Shown in pieces: positions 55,366 through 63,004 of a stretch of DNA of 64,000 nt. The notes under the pieces are model-generated. The model was not told where the DNA came from and did not search any database. It was given only the letters and a program-made list of their open reading frames with translations. The position numbers and the translations under genes are program-made. Origin of the DNA: Candidatus Eiseniibacteriota bacterium. GTDB taxonomy: Bacteria > Eisenbacteria > RBG-16-71-46 > CAIMUX01. Positions within the stretch are counted from its first letter, which is position 1; the number at the start of each line of letters is the position of its first letter. Location: NCBI GenBank assembly GCA_029569475.1, contig JAKQSZ010000039.1:8930-72929 (forward strand), in the 5' to 3' direction.

Positions 55366-57687
55366 GTGGACCAGATGACATCGCACCGGAAACATTGGTG
55401 GTTCCTGGGGGGCACGCTGTTCGTGTCCTTCATGTTGTTGGGCTTCTTTGGCCGCGAGGTCTACCGGCAGGCGCCGCCGATTCCCGAGCGAGTGGTCAGC
55501 GCGGACGGAACGCTCCTCATGACCAAGGAGAAGATCCTCGATGGCCAGCAGGTCTGGCAGTCGACCGGCGGGCAGCAACTCGGTTCGGTCTGGGGGCACG
55601 GCGCCTACCAGGCCCCCGACTGGTCGGCGGACTGGCTGCACCGGGAGTCCATGGCCCTCCTGGACATCTGGGCTCGCCGGGATCTCGGTGTTCCCTACAT
55701 GCAGGCCGAGGCGCCGTCGCGCCGGGAGCTGGAGTCGCGCCTGCCGGAGGCCATGCGGGCCAACACCTATGACCAGGCGACGGGGACGTTGACCGTTTCC
55801 ACCGATCGCGCCGAGGCGATGCGGTTGACGGCGGCGCACTACCGCGCCCTTTACGGAGGAGATCCTTCGCTGACCTCGCTGCGCGAGGACTATGCGATGC
55901 CGGAACGTCCGGTCAAAGATCCGGAGAGGCTCGAGGCCCTCACCGCCTTTTTCTTCTGGACCAGCTGGTCTTGCGCCACGGAGCGCCCGGGCTCGAACAT
56001 CACCTACACCAACAACTGGCCGCACGAACCGCTCATCCGCAACGCCCCCACGAGCGCGAACATCCTCTGGTCGATCGTCAGCGTCGTGCTGCTGCTGGCC
56101 GGGATCGGCGCGCTGGTCTGGTGGCGGGCCTTCCGAGGCGAGAAGGAAGAGACGACGAAGCCCCCGGCCGCGGATCCGCTGGCCTCGCTTTCGGCCACGC
56201 CCTCCATGAAGGCGGTCGGCAAGTACCTCGCGACCGTCGCGGCGCTCTTCGTCGTCCAGGTCATGCTGGGTGCGCTGACCGCGCACTACACCGTGGAGGG
56301 GCAGGCGTTCTTCGGCCTCCCCATCAGCGAGTGGATTCCGTACGCGCTGAGCCGCACCTGGCACATCCAGACCGGCGTCTTCTGGATCGCCACCGCGTTT
56401 CTGGCGGCCGGCCTCTTTCTGGCGCCCGCCGTGGGCGGACGCGAGCCGCGCTTCCAGCGCCTGGGCGTCAACGTCCTCTTCGGCGCCCTGCTCGTGGTGG
56501 TCGGCGGATCGCTGGCCGGCGAGCTGCTCTCCATCCACCAGAAGCTCAGCCTGAAGGCGGGATTCTGGTTCGGGCATCAGGGCTACGAGTACGTCGACCT
56601 CGGGCGCGCCTGGCAGATCGCGCTCTTCGCCGGTCTCGGGATCTGGCTCTTCCTGATGCTTCGCGGGATGTGGCCGGCGCTGCGCCGCCGGGACGAGTCC
56701 CGTTCGCTCGTCCTCATGTTCGCGGGTGCGTCCACCGCCATCGGCCTGATGTACGGGGCCGGGTTCTTCTTCAGCGCGCGCACGCACCTCTCCGTGATGG
56801 AGTACTGGCGCTGGTGGGTTGTCCATCTCTGGGTGGAAGGCTTCTTCGAGGTCTTTGCCACCGCCGCGCTCGCCTTCATCTTCGCGCGTCTCGGGCTGGT
56901 AAGGCCTTCGCACGCCGCGGCGGCCACCATCGCCTCGAGCGCCCTCTTCCTGCTGGGAGGGATCCCGGGCACGTTCCACCACCTCTACTTCTCCGGGACC
57001 CCGACGGCGATCATGGCGATCGGGGCCACCTTCAGCGCCTTGGAGGTCGTGCCGCTCGTGCTGGTGGGGCTGGAGGCCTTCCACACGTCCAAGATGCAGA
57101 CGGCGGCCCCCTGGATGCGGCGCCATCGCTGGCCGATCCGCTTCTTCCTCGGCGTGGCCTTCTGGAACCTGGTCGGCGCCGGTCTCTTCGGCTTCCTCAT
57201 CAACCCGCCGATCGCGCTCTATTACATGCAGGGTCTGAACACCACGCCGGTGCACGGCCACACCGCCCTCTTCGGGGTCTACGGCCTGCTCTCCCTGGGC
57301 CTGGTTCTGCTGGTTGCCCGGTTGCTCACCGGCGGACGTCCCTGGCGGGAAGCCCCGCTGGCCTTCAGCTTCTGGGCGATGAACATCGGCCTGGCCCTCA
57401 TGGTTGGTCTGAGCCTGCTCCCCATCGGTCTGGCGCAAACGGCCGCCAGTATCGAGCACGGCCTCTGGTTTGCTCGCAGCGCCGAGTTCCTGCAGCAGCC
57501 GGCTCTCCAGACGCTGCGCTGGCTGCGGCTGATCGGCGACGCGATCTTCATGGCGGGCGCCGGCGGGTTCGCGCTCTTCCTGCTCGGGCTCAAGACGGGG
57601 TGGAGCTACGAGAGCGCAGGCGCTCGCGGCATTGCCGGCCAGGAGAAGGAAAATCGGAAGGGCTCGCGGTTGCCGGCGACGGTCTGA
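55366..57687 (+). CDS. norZ: Quinol-dependent nitric oxide reductase (qNOR)
   Basis: 773 residues, single-subunit NO reductase of the inner membrane, reducing NO to N2O with quinol electrons. The N-terminal extension with periplasmic domain (ILDGQQVWQSTGGQQLGSVW, GHGAYQAPDWSADWLHRESM) replaces NorC. The haem-copper oxidase core has AFLAAGLFLAPAVGG, WVVHLWVEGFFEVFAT (His and Glu of the haem b3/FeB site), GTFHHLYFSGTP (FeB His pair) and HGHTALFGVYGLLSLGLV (haem ligands). Start GTG 55366 with GGGGAGG four bases upstream; ATG 55375 is the alternative. Probably induced by NorR with ric. Confidence 0.95.
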   Translation: MDQMTSHRKHWWFLGGTLFVSFMLLGFFGREVYRQAPPIPERVVSADGTLLMTKEKILDGQQVWQSTGGQQLGSVWGHGAYQAPDWSADWLHRESMALLDIWARRDLGVPYMQAEAPSRRELESRLPEAMRANTYDQATGTLTVSTDRAEAMRLTAAHYRALYGGDPSLTSLREDYAMPERPVKDPERLEALTAFFFWTSWSCATERPGSNITYTNNWPHEPLIRNAPTSANILWSIVSVVLLLAGIGALVWWRAFRGEKEETTKPPAADPLASLSATPSMKAVGKYLATVAALFVVQVMLGALTAHYTVEGQAFFGLPISEWIPYALSRTWHIQTGVFWIATAFLAAGLFLAPAVGGREPRFQRLGVNVLFGALLVVVGGSLAGELLSIHQKLSLKAGFWFGHQGYEYVDLGRAWQIALFAGLGIWLFLMLRGMWPALRRRDESRSLVLMFAGASTAIGLMYGAGFFFSARTHLSVMEYWRWWVVHLWVEGFFEVFATAALAFIFARLGLVRPSHAAAATIASSALFLLGGIPGTFHHLYFSGTPTAIMAIGATFSALEVVPLVLVGLEAFHTSKMQTAAPWMRRHRWPIRFFLGVAFWNLVGAGLFGFLINPPIALYYMQGLNTTPVHGHTALFGVYGLLSLGLVLLVARLLTGGRPWREAPLAFSFWAMNIGLALMVGLSLLPIGLAQTAASIEHGLWFARSAEFLQQPALQTLRWLRLIGDAIFMAGAGGFALFLLGLKTGWSYESAGARGIAGQEKENRKGSRLPATV

Positions 57688-57696
57688 TCTTCGGTC

Positions 57697-57738
57697 CTGG
57701 CGCCCCACACCTCCGGCAGTGCCGGGAGGGGGCGCCAG
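57697..57738 (+). terminator. Long GC hairpin after qNOR
   Basis: Perfect 10-base arms CTGGCGCCCC/GGGGCGCCAG, with a second nested hairpin CTCCGGCA/TGCCGGGAG in the loop. It starts 10 bases after the qNOR stop. No T-run, so it may attenuate or protect mRNA and not fully terminate. Confidence 0.6.
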
Positions 57739-57855
57739 CCGAATGCGGGGTTCGAGGTGCCGGGGATGTCGCTGTTCGTGTCCTCCCCATGTCATCATGG
57801 TGTCGTCGCCTGCGATCTACGAATGGCCGGCGCACCTGGATCATTCGGAGGAACG

Positions 57856-58044
57856 ATGACGCGCAGCCTCTTCGATCTTCTGGACAGCCTCGGCAAGTCG
57901 ATCCTGTTCACGTTGTGGGTGATACTGGTCACCCAGCAGATTCAGACCTCGTCCCCGGCGCCCGACGTCGATCCGGACCGGCCGGCGTACTTCCTTGCCG
58001 GTTACACCGCGCCGGACGCGGCGCTCGCTCGGCGCCAGAAATAG
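57856..58044 (+). CDS. Small one-helix membrane protein downstream of qNOR
   Basis: 62 residues with one likely membrane helix (SILFTLWVILVTQQI) near the N-terminus and a soluble tail rich in Asp/Pro/Ala (DVDPDRPAYFLAGYTAPDAA). GGAGG is five to six bases before ATG 57856. No family recognised. It follows qNOR by 168 bases, after the hairpin, and precedes a strong terminator, so it may be a qNOR accessory or an independent small protein. Confidence 0.6.
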   Translation: MTRSLFDLLDSLGKSILFTLWVILVTQQIQTSSPAPDVDPDRPAYFLAGYTAPDAALARRQK

Positions 58045-58046
58045 CA

Positions 58047-58078
58047 GGAGGGAGGAAGCCGGCGCCTCCTCCCTCCTT
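58047..58078. terminator. Bidirectional terminator between convergent genes
   Basis: Perfect 10-base arms GGAGGGAGGA (58047-58056) and TCCTCCCTCC (58067-58076), loop AGCCGGCGCC, directly after the small protein stop and 28 bases before the end of the convergent metalloprotease gene. Confidence 0.75.
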
Positions 58079-58105
58079 CGATCGCAGAAGTCCTGGACGG
58101 GTCGT

Positions 58106-59851
58106 TTACTTCAGCAGGACGACCTTCTGGCTGAGGTGGTCGCTGCCGGCGCGGATGCGCGCCCAGTAGAGGCCGCCGCCCACCTTGTGCCCGGAGTCGT
58201 CGTTACCGTCCCACGACACCTGGTGGACTCCCGCCCCCTGCGGCTCGTTGACCAGCGTGCGGATGGTGCGGCCGTCGGCGCTGACGATCCGGACCTCGAC
58301 GCCGCAGGAACGCGGCAGGGTGTAGCTCAGGCGGGCGCTACCCGGGGCCGGGTTGGCGCTGACCAGGTTGAAGTCGACGGAAACGGCCTCGCCCCCGTCG
58401 GCCGGCACCCCATCGACGCCCACGACCGTGTCGCCGGAGAAGATGAAGTCCTGCCGCCCGTTGCAGGTTCGGCCCATGGTCACCATCAGCATCGCCGAGT
58501 CCTGGGCCGTGACGAAGTTGGGGATCATGATCTGGCCGTCGCCGGCGCTGTCCAGCGGGAGGGTGAACTCCTGGACGTCGCCCTGGCCGCCCCGGTTGAC
58601 GATGAGCTGGGCGCCCAGCGTGCAGTTGGGACCATTGAGGTTGACCTCGAGGGCGTTGTCTCCCGAGTTGGCCGGACCACGGAAGCGCTGGACGCTGGTG
58701 CCGTAAGGCTCAGGCCGCATGTCCGGGTTGCTTCTCGGATGCTGGTCTCCGGTGGGATAGGTGCTGAACTGCTGGTCGGGGAAGCGGGTGGCCAGCCAGG
58801 ACCGGGCCTCGGAGTAGTGCTGGGCGTTGGCCCGCCAGCGGGTGTAGTAGAGCCACTTGTTGTATTCGAGAAGCGCGCTGTTGACGTTGTACCCCACCGC
58901 GGCGAGCCCCTCGTCCAGCGAATCCCAGATGTTGCCGTCCCACTGGTAGATATCCCAGATCTCCGGCAGGAGCTCCTCGTAGAACCTCTCCCACATGTAC
59001 AGCGGCCAGAGGATGTTGCCATACTCGTACTGGCCGTCGTGGGTGTTGACCTTCAGGTAGGGGCGGCCAATGCAGCTCTGCAGGTACCCGATGTAGTCGT
59101 TGCAGTAGTCGTAGGCCTGCTCCTCGCCGATCATGGCGCAGTTTTCCATGAACCAGCTCGCGCCCGAGAGATAGCCGAACTGCACGACGTGCATGTACTC
59201 ATGGCACACGGTGCTGCGCAGCGTGCACCAGCTGGCGATGTTGTCGTCGACGTTGAACTCGGAGCAGCGATCCCAGGGCTCCGGACCGCCGCCGTCGGTG
59301 GTGGTCCAGGTGGAGCCGAGGATTCCGCCGGAGAGGGGCTCGATGTAGACGTCGATCTTGGAGTGGGTGCCGCACTGCGGGGGAGCGTCCCAGGTGCGGT
59401 CGACGTGGTAGGCCTCCCAGGACTGCTCGCAGTAGAGGGCGATGGACTCGGCGTAGGCCTGCGTGCCGGCCAGACGGTGGATGCAGAAGTGGGTGGTTTC
59501 GATGGTGCACTGGCGGTCGCCCCGCGGAATCTGATAGTTCTTGATCTCGTCGCGGACGTTGACCGGCAGTTCGTCGGCGTGCTCGAAGGCTTCCTTCAGC
59601 AGCGACGTGCCACACTTGTAAGGCTGCTCGGGGAACTGGAACTCCGCCGGGAGCTTGGTCGCGTCCTTGACGAAGTAGAGCCGGTAGAGATAGAGCTGAG
59701 CCTCCGTGATCTCCCCGTGCTGGTAGGCATCCCACAGCGCGGTCAGCGTGGGATGGCCCTGCGAGATGGGAAGGGGCGGCTCCGCGGCGCCGGCAATGCC
59801 TGCCGAAGCCAGGAAAAGGACCGCCAGAACGGCTAGGGTCCTGCGCATCAT
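58106..59851 (-). CDS. Secreted zinc metalloprotease with C-terminal FlgD-like Ig domain
   Basis: About 581 residues. Signal peptide (LAVLAVLFLASAGIAGAAEP), a domain with Cys pairs, and the gluzincin-like zinc site TVCHEYMHVVQFGYLSGASW followed by FMENCAMIGEE where a Glu would be the third ligand. The middle, rich in Trp and Tyr (GNILWPLYMWERFYEELLPE), fits the MXAN_6640-type putative metalloprotease group. The last 85 residues form a FlgD-like Ig domain (ANPAPGSARLSYTLPRS, VRIVSADGRTIRTLVNE, GGGLYWARIRAG), the second such tail in the window. Start: ATG 59851, or 59848, behind AGGAGG. It is likely exported across the outer membrane. Confidence 0.87.
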   Translation of the reverse strand: MMRRTLAVLAVLFLASAGIAGAAEPPLPISQGHPTLTALWDAYQHGEITEAQLYLYRLYFVKDATKLPAEFQFPEQPYKCGTSLLKEAFEHADELPVNVRDEIKNYQIPRGDRQCTIETTHFCIHRLAGTQAYAESIALYCEQSWEAYHVDRTWDAPPQCGTHSKIDVYIEPLSGGILGSTWTTTDGGGPEPWDRCSEFNVDDNIASWCTLRSTVCHEYMHVVQFGYLSGASWFMENCAMIGEEQAYDYCNDYIGYLQSCIGRPYLKVNTHDGQYEYGNILWPLYMWERFYEELLPEIWDIYQWDGNIWDSLDEGLAAVGYNVNSALLEYNKWLYYTRWRANAQHYSEARSWLATRFPDQQFSTYPTGDQHPRSNPDMRPEPYGTSVQRFRGPANSGDNALEVNLNGPNCTLGAQLIVNRGGQGDVQEFTLPLDSAGDGQIMIPNFVTAQDSAMLMVTMGRTCNGRQDFIFSGDTVVGVDGVPADGGEAVSVDFNLVSANPAPGSARLSYTLPRSCGVEVRIVSADGRTIRTLVNEPQGAGVHQVSWDGNDDSGHKVGGGLYWARIRAGSDHLSQKVVLLK

Positions 59852-60325
59852 GGGCCTCCTGAGTTCATGGAAGTGCACACGCGATCCGGTCGGGATCGCC
59901 TCCCAGTGTTGGTCATGGACCAGCGTCGTTAAGGATATCTTATTTTATAGCTTGCGACAAGGGAGATGATCTTTCGGCGCTCCCGGGCTTGAGGGGATCA
60001 GGCGGGCGCTGGCGGGCGACTCGTTGGAAGAAGGAGGGTTGAGCGTCCGGCTCGCTTCGCGCCGCGACCGTCGCGCGGGAGGCTCGCCCCATGGGTCCCG
60101 GCGCCGGATCCGTGGCTCGCCCCCATGTGCGGCCGAATGGTGGCCCTCCGGGGACTTCCGCCGTGATCCCGGCGGCTCCGAGCGAGCCTCGGGGTATCGA
60201 TAGGGGAGTTCCCACCCACTGCGGGTCGTTGACGTCGACGGCCACCTCGTCCGGGGCTTCGTTGGGCCTCCGCGGTCCTGCTCGTCGTGGGGGCTACCGG
60301 GGTTGGGAAGCTTCGAAGTTCAGGA
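59852..60325. other. Spacer upstream of the metalloprotease
   Basis: 474 bases. A hairpin with arms GCGATCC/GGATCGC (59881-59899) lies in the likely 5' leader, and an AT-rich block at 59930-59950 (TATAAAATAAGATATC on the minus strand) is the best promoter candidate. A 101-codon minus-strand frame (59940-60245) is open but Pro/Gly/Arg-rich and not recognisable. Confidence 0.4.
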
Positions 60326-60730
60326 TCAGAACTGCCTCTCGTAACGCTCCGGAACGACGTCGGTCTCCGGTCGATGCACCCAGTAGCTCTCCTGGCGCTT
60401 GCGGAAGTCGCGCGTCATCGCGTCGCGCCCGATCAGGCGGAGGATCAGCGACATGAGGGTGAAGACAATGTAGAACAGGAGCCCGAGGATGACGCGGTTC
60501 ATCACGTAGCCCAGGACATGCGCCAGCTTCATCCAAACGTAGTGGAAGGGGCGCAAGGCTTCGGGCAGCACCAGGCCCAGGAGGATCAGGATTCCGCCCG
60601 CGATTCCCAGGATCACCGGGTCGATCTTGCCATGGAAGAGGAACTGCAGGATTCCCAGCACGATGCACGCGATCCCGACCACGACGCCGGTCCCGCGCAG
60701 ATCCTTCCGGGTTGCTTCGCTGTACTTCAA
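60326..60730 (-). CDS. SxtJ-family small membrane protein
   Basis: 134 residues. Two or three hydrophobic segments, GTGVVVGIACIVLGILQFLF, PVILGIAGGILILLGLVLPE and the longer VILGLLFYIVFTLMSLILRL, then a conserved soluble tail ending in SYWVHRP. This matches SxtJ-type membrane proteins found beside NodU/CmcH carbamoyltransferases. Start TTG 60730 behind GGAGG (five-base gap); no ATG fits. It is 145 bases downstream of the carbamoyltransferase on the same strand. Role unknown; the usual third partner (a roughly 50-residue DUF5989 protein) was not found between them. Confidence 0.8.
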   Translation of the reverse strand: MKYSEATRKDLRGTGVVVGIACIVLGILQFLFHGKIDPVILGIAGGILILLGLVLPEALRPFHYVWMKLAHVLGYVMNRVILGLLFYIVFTLMSLILRLIGRDAMTRDFRKRQESYWVHRPETDVVPERYERQF

Positions 60731-60875
60731 GAATGCCTCCTGGTGCTTCCGGGTCCATCCGGGGCGCCGGCCGTCGTCGTCGACCTGATCCCGGATGACC
60801 GCTGCGCCTCGCCTCGCCGCGCGTGTCCGCGGCGGCACCGCCACCGGGGGCCGCGACCGTCCCGTGTCGTTTTCA

Positions 60876-62696
60876 TCAATCGAGCTGGAACTCCTTCCGC
60901 CAGTCGCTGTCGCCCTGCAACTCCGGCTGCTCCGTCTTGGCCAGGATGCAGTCGTTGAGTACGAGGTAGTCCATGTTCGTCCGCATGAAGCAGCGATAGG
61001 CGTCCTGCGGCGTGCAAACGATCGGCTCGCCCCGGACATTGAAGCTGGTGTTGATGATGACCGGGCACCCGGTTCTCTCCCGGAACGCCTTGATCAAGGC
61101 ATGGTAGCGGGGGTTGTCCTCGGCGTTGACCGTCTGCAAGCGCGCCGAGTAGTCCACGTGCGTGATCGCCGGGACGCTCGAGCGGATGACGTTGAGCTTG
61201 TCGATGCCGAAGAGCTTCTCGGTCCCCTCCGGCACGGGCAACCGGTGCTCTTGGCGAACGTCGGCCACCAGCAACATGTACGGGCTGGCCCGGTCGATCT
61301 CGAACCAGTCGCTGACCTCCTCCTCCAGCACGCTCGGGGCGAACGGACGGAAGGACTCGCGGAACTTGATCTTCAGGTTCATGGTGGTCTGCATGTGCCG
61401 CGAGCGGGCGTCGCCGATGATGGAGCGATTGCCCAGGGCGCGGGGACCGAACTCCATCCGTCCCTGGAACCACCCGATCACGTTTTCCGATGCGATCAAC
61501 TCGGCGACGGCCGGGATGAGTTCGTCCGGCGGCACTCTCTTGTAGGGCGCGCCGGCCGACTTGAGGAACGCTTCGATCTCCTCGTTGCTGAAGGCCGGCC
61601 CGAGATAGCTGGCCCGCTGCCGGTCGCGCGCGCTGGTCGGGCGCAGGCGGGGCTTGTCCAGATAGTGGTGCCAGACCGCCAGCGCCGCACCCAGCGCGCC
61701 GCCGGCATCGCCGGCCGCCGGCTGGATCCAGATGTCGTCAAAGGTCTTTTCGCGCAGGACCTTGCCATTGGCCACGCAGTTGAGCGCAACTCCTCCGGCC
61801 AGGCAGAGGTGGCGCATCCCGGTGACCTGGCGGACGTGGCGGGCCAGGCGCGACATGGCCATCTCCGTCACGACCTGCACCGACGCGGCGAGGTCCATCT
61901 CCCGCTGCGTCAGCTTCGACTCGGGCTGGCGGGCCGGCCCGCCGAAGAGGCGGCCGAACTTGCCGTTGGTCATCTTCAGCCCGGCGCAGTAGTCGAAGAA
62001 GTCCATGTTCATCTTGAACGAACCGTCCTCGCGCAAGTCGATGATGTGCTCGAGGATGTCGTTGACGTACTTCGGCTCGCCGTAGGGAGCGAGGCCCATC
62101 ACCTTGTATTCGCCGGAGTTGACGCGAAACCCGGTGAAGTAGGTGAAGGCCGAGTAGAGCATGCCCAGCGAGTGCGGGAAGCGGATCTCGGCGAGGATCT
62201 TGACCCGGTTGCCCCGGCCGATGCCATAGCTCGTGGTGGTCCATTCCCCGACGCCGTCGGTCGTGAGGATGGCCGCTTCCTCGTAGGGGCTGGGGAAGAA
62301 AGCCGAGGCCGCGTGCGACTCGTGGTGCTCCGGGTAGAGGATCTTGCCCTTGTAGTCCAGTTCCTTGCGGATGATGTCGGCCAGGAAGAGCTTCTGGCGG
62401 GTCCAGAGGGGCATGGCCTTGAGGAAGGAATTGAAGCCGCGGGGCGCGAAGGCGAGGTAGGTTTCCAGCAACCGCTCGAACTTCAGCAACGGCTTGTCAT
62501 AGAAGGCCACCAGGTCCAGGTCCTGGTTGGTCAGCCCGGCTTCCTTCACGCAATAGGCGACGGCGTGCCGGGGGAAGTCGTGGTCGTGCTTCTTGCGGGT
62601 GAACCGTTCTTCCTGGGCCGCCGCGATGATCTCGCCGTCGACCATCAGGCAGGCGGCGCTGTCGTGGTAGAAGGCTGAGATGCCGAGGATCTTCAT
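60876..62696 (-). CDS. NodU/CmcH-family carbamoyltransferase
   Basis: 606 residues. N-terminal Kae1-like domain: MKILGISAFYHDSAACLMVD, AAQEERFTRKKHDHDFP (conserved EERF), the metal-binding HHESHAASAFFPSPYEEAA, and GEYKVMGLAPYGEPKYVNDI. The C-terminal YrdC-like domain has GRMEFGPRALGNRSIIGDAR and FRPFAPSVLEEE. Enzymes of this family transfer a carbamoyl group from carbamoyl phosphate, via carbamoyl-AMP, to a hydroxyl of a sugar or natural product. ATG 62696 is where homology starts; GAGGAG lies twelve bases upstream. Together with the SxtJ-like protein it forms a widespread pair of unknown substrate. Confidence 0.93.
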   Translation of the reverse strand: MKILGISAFYHDSAACLMVDGEIIAAAQEERFTRKKHDHDFPRHAVAYCVKEAGLTNQDLDLVAFYDKPLLKFERLLETYLAFAPRGFNSFLKAMPLWTRQKLFLADIIRKELDYKGKILYPEHHESHAASAFFPSPYEEAAILTTDGVGEWTTTSYGIGRGNRVKILAEIRFPHSLGMLYSAFTYFTGFRVNSGEYKVMGLAPYGEPKYVNDILEHIIDLREDGSFKMNMDFFDYCAGLKMTNGKFGRLFGGPARQPESKLTQREMDLAASVQVVTEMAMSRLARHVRQVTGMRHLCLAGGVALNCVANGKVLREKTFDDIWIQPAAGDAGGALGAALAVWHHYLDKPRLRPTSARDRQRASYLGPAFSNEEIEAFLKSAGAPYKRVPPDELIPAVAELIASENVIGWFQGRMEFGPRALGNRSIIGDARSRHMQTTMNLKIKFRESFRPFAPSVLEEEVSDWFEIDRASPYMLLVADVRQEHRLPVPEGTEKLFGIDKLNVIRSSVPAITHVDYSARLQTVNAEDNPRYHALIKAFRERTGCPVIINTSFNVRGEPIVCTPQDAYRCFMRTNMDYLVLNDCILAKTEQPELQGDSDWRKEFQLD

Positions 62697-63004
62697 GTAG
62701 GTGATCGACTCCTCAAGTTCTGGTTGCGGACCCGGACGCCGGCCCCGTTCTTCCACCCAAGGCACTGGTCGCCCGCCCCGGGGCCCCCGGTTCAGGGACT
62801 GGTCGCCCGCCCCCGGCCCCCCGGTTCAGGGATCGGCCGGGCCCAGGCGGTTCTTGTGTCCCAGGAGTCAGGCTCGGCCGGAAAGGGCCGTGGGGAATGA
62901 CTCGCCCAGCGTATCAGCCGCGGGGGAGTTGCGGCAAGCGGGGCCGAGAGAGGGTCGCAGGCGGGCCGGCAACGATCGGCGCCGCATTGGAGCCAATACC
63001 GCGA
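62697..63004. other. Spacer with a 34-base direct repeat
   Basis: 308 bases upstream of the carbamoyltransferase. Apart from the duplicated 34-base unit no gene or site is seen; its promoter must lie here. Confidence 0.4.
62764..62831 (+). repeat. Two tandem copies of a 34-base GC-rich unit
   Basis: Units beginning ACTGGTCGCCCGCC and ending CCCCCGGTTCAGGG at 62764-62797 and 62798-62831, almost identical. Confidence 0.8.

Noticed and set aside
55351..57798. 815-codon minus-strand frame over qNOR
   Set aside because: Antisense of a certain qNOR gene; extremely rich in Glu/Gln/Arg/Gly/His.
59940..60245. 101-codon minus-strand frame upstream of the metalloprotease
   Set aside because: No ribosome site, Pro/Gly/Arg-rich, and it covers the likely promoter block.
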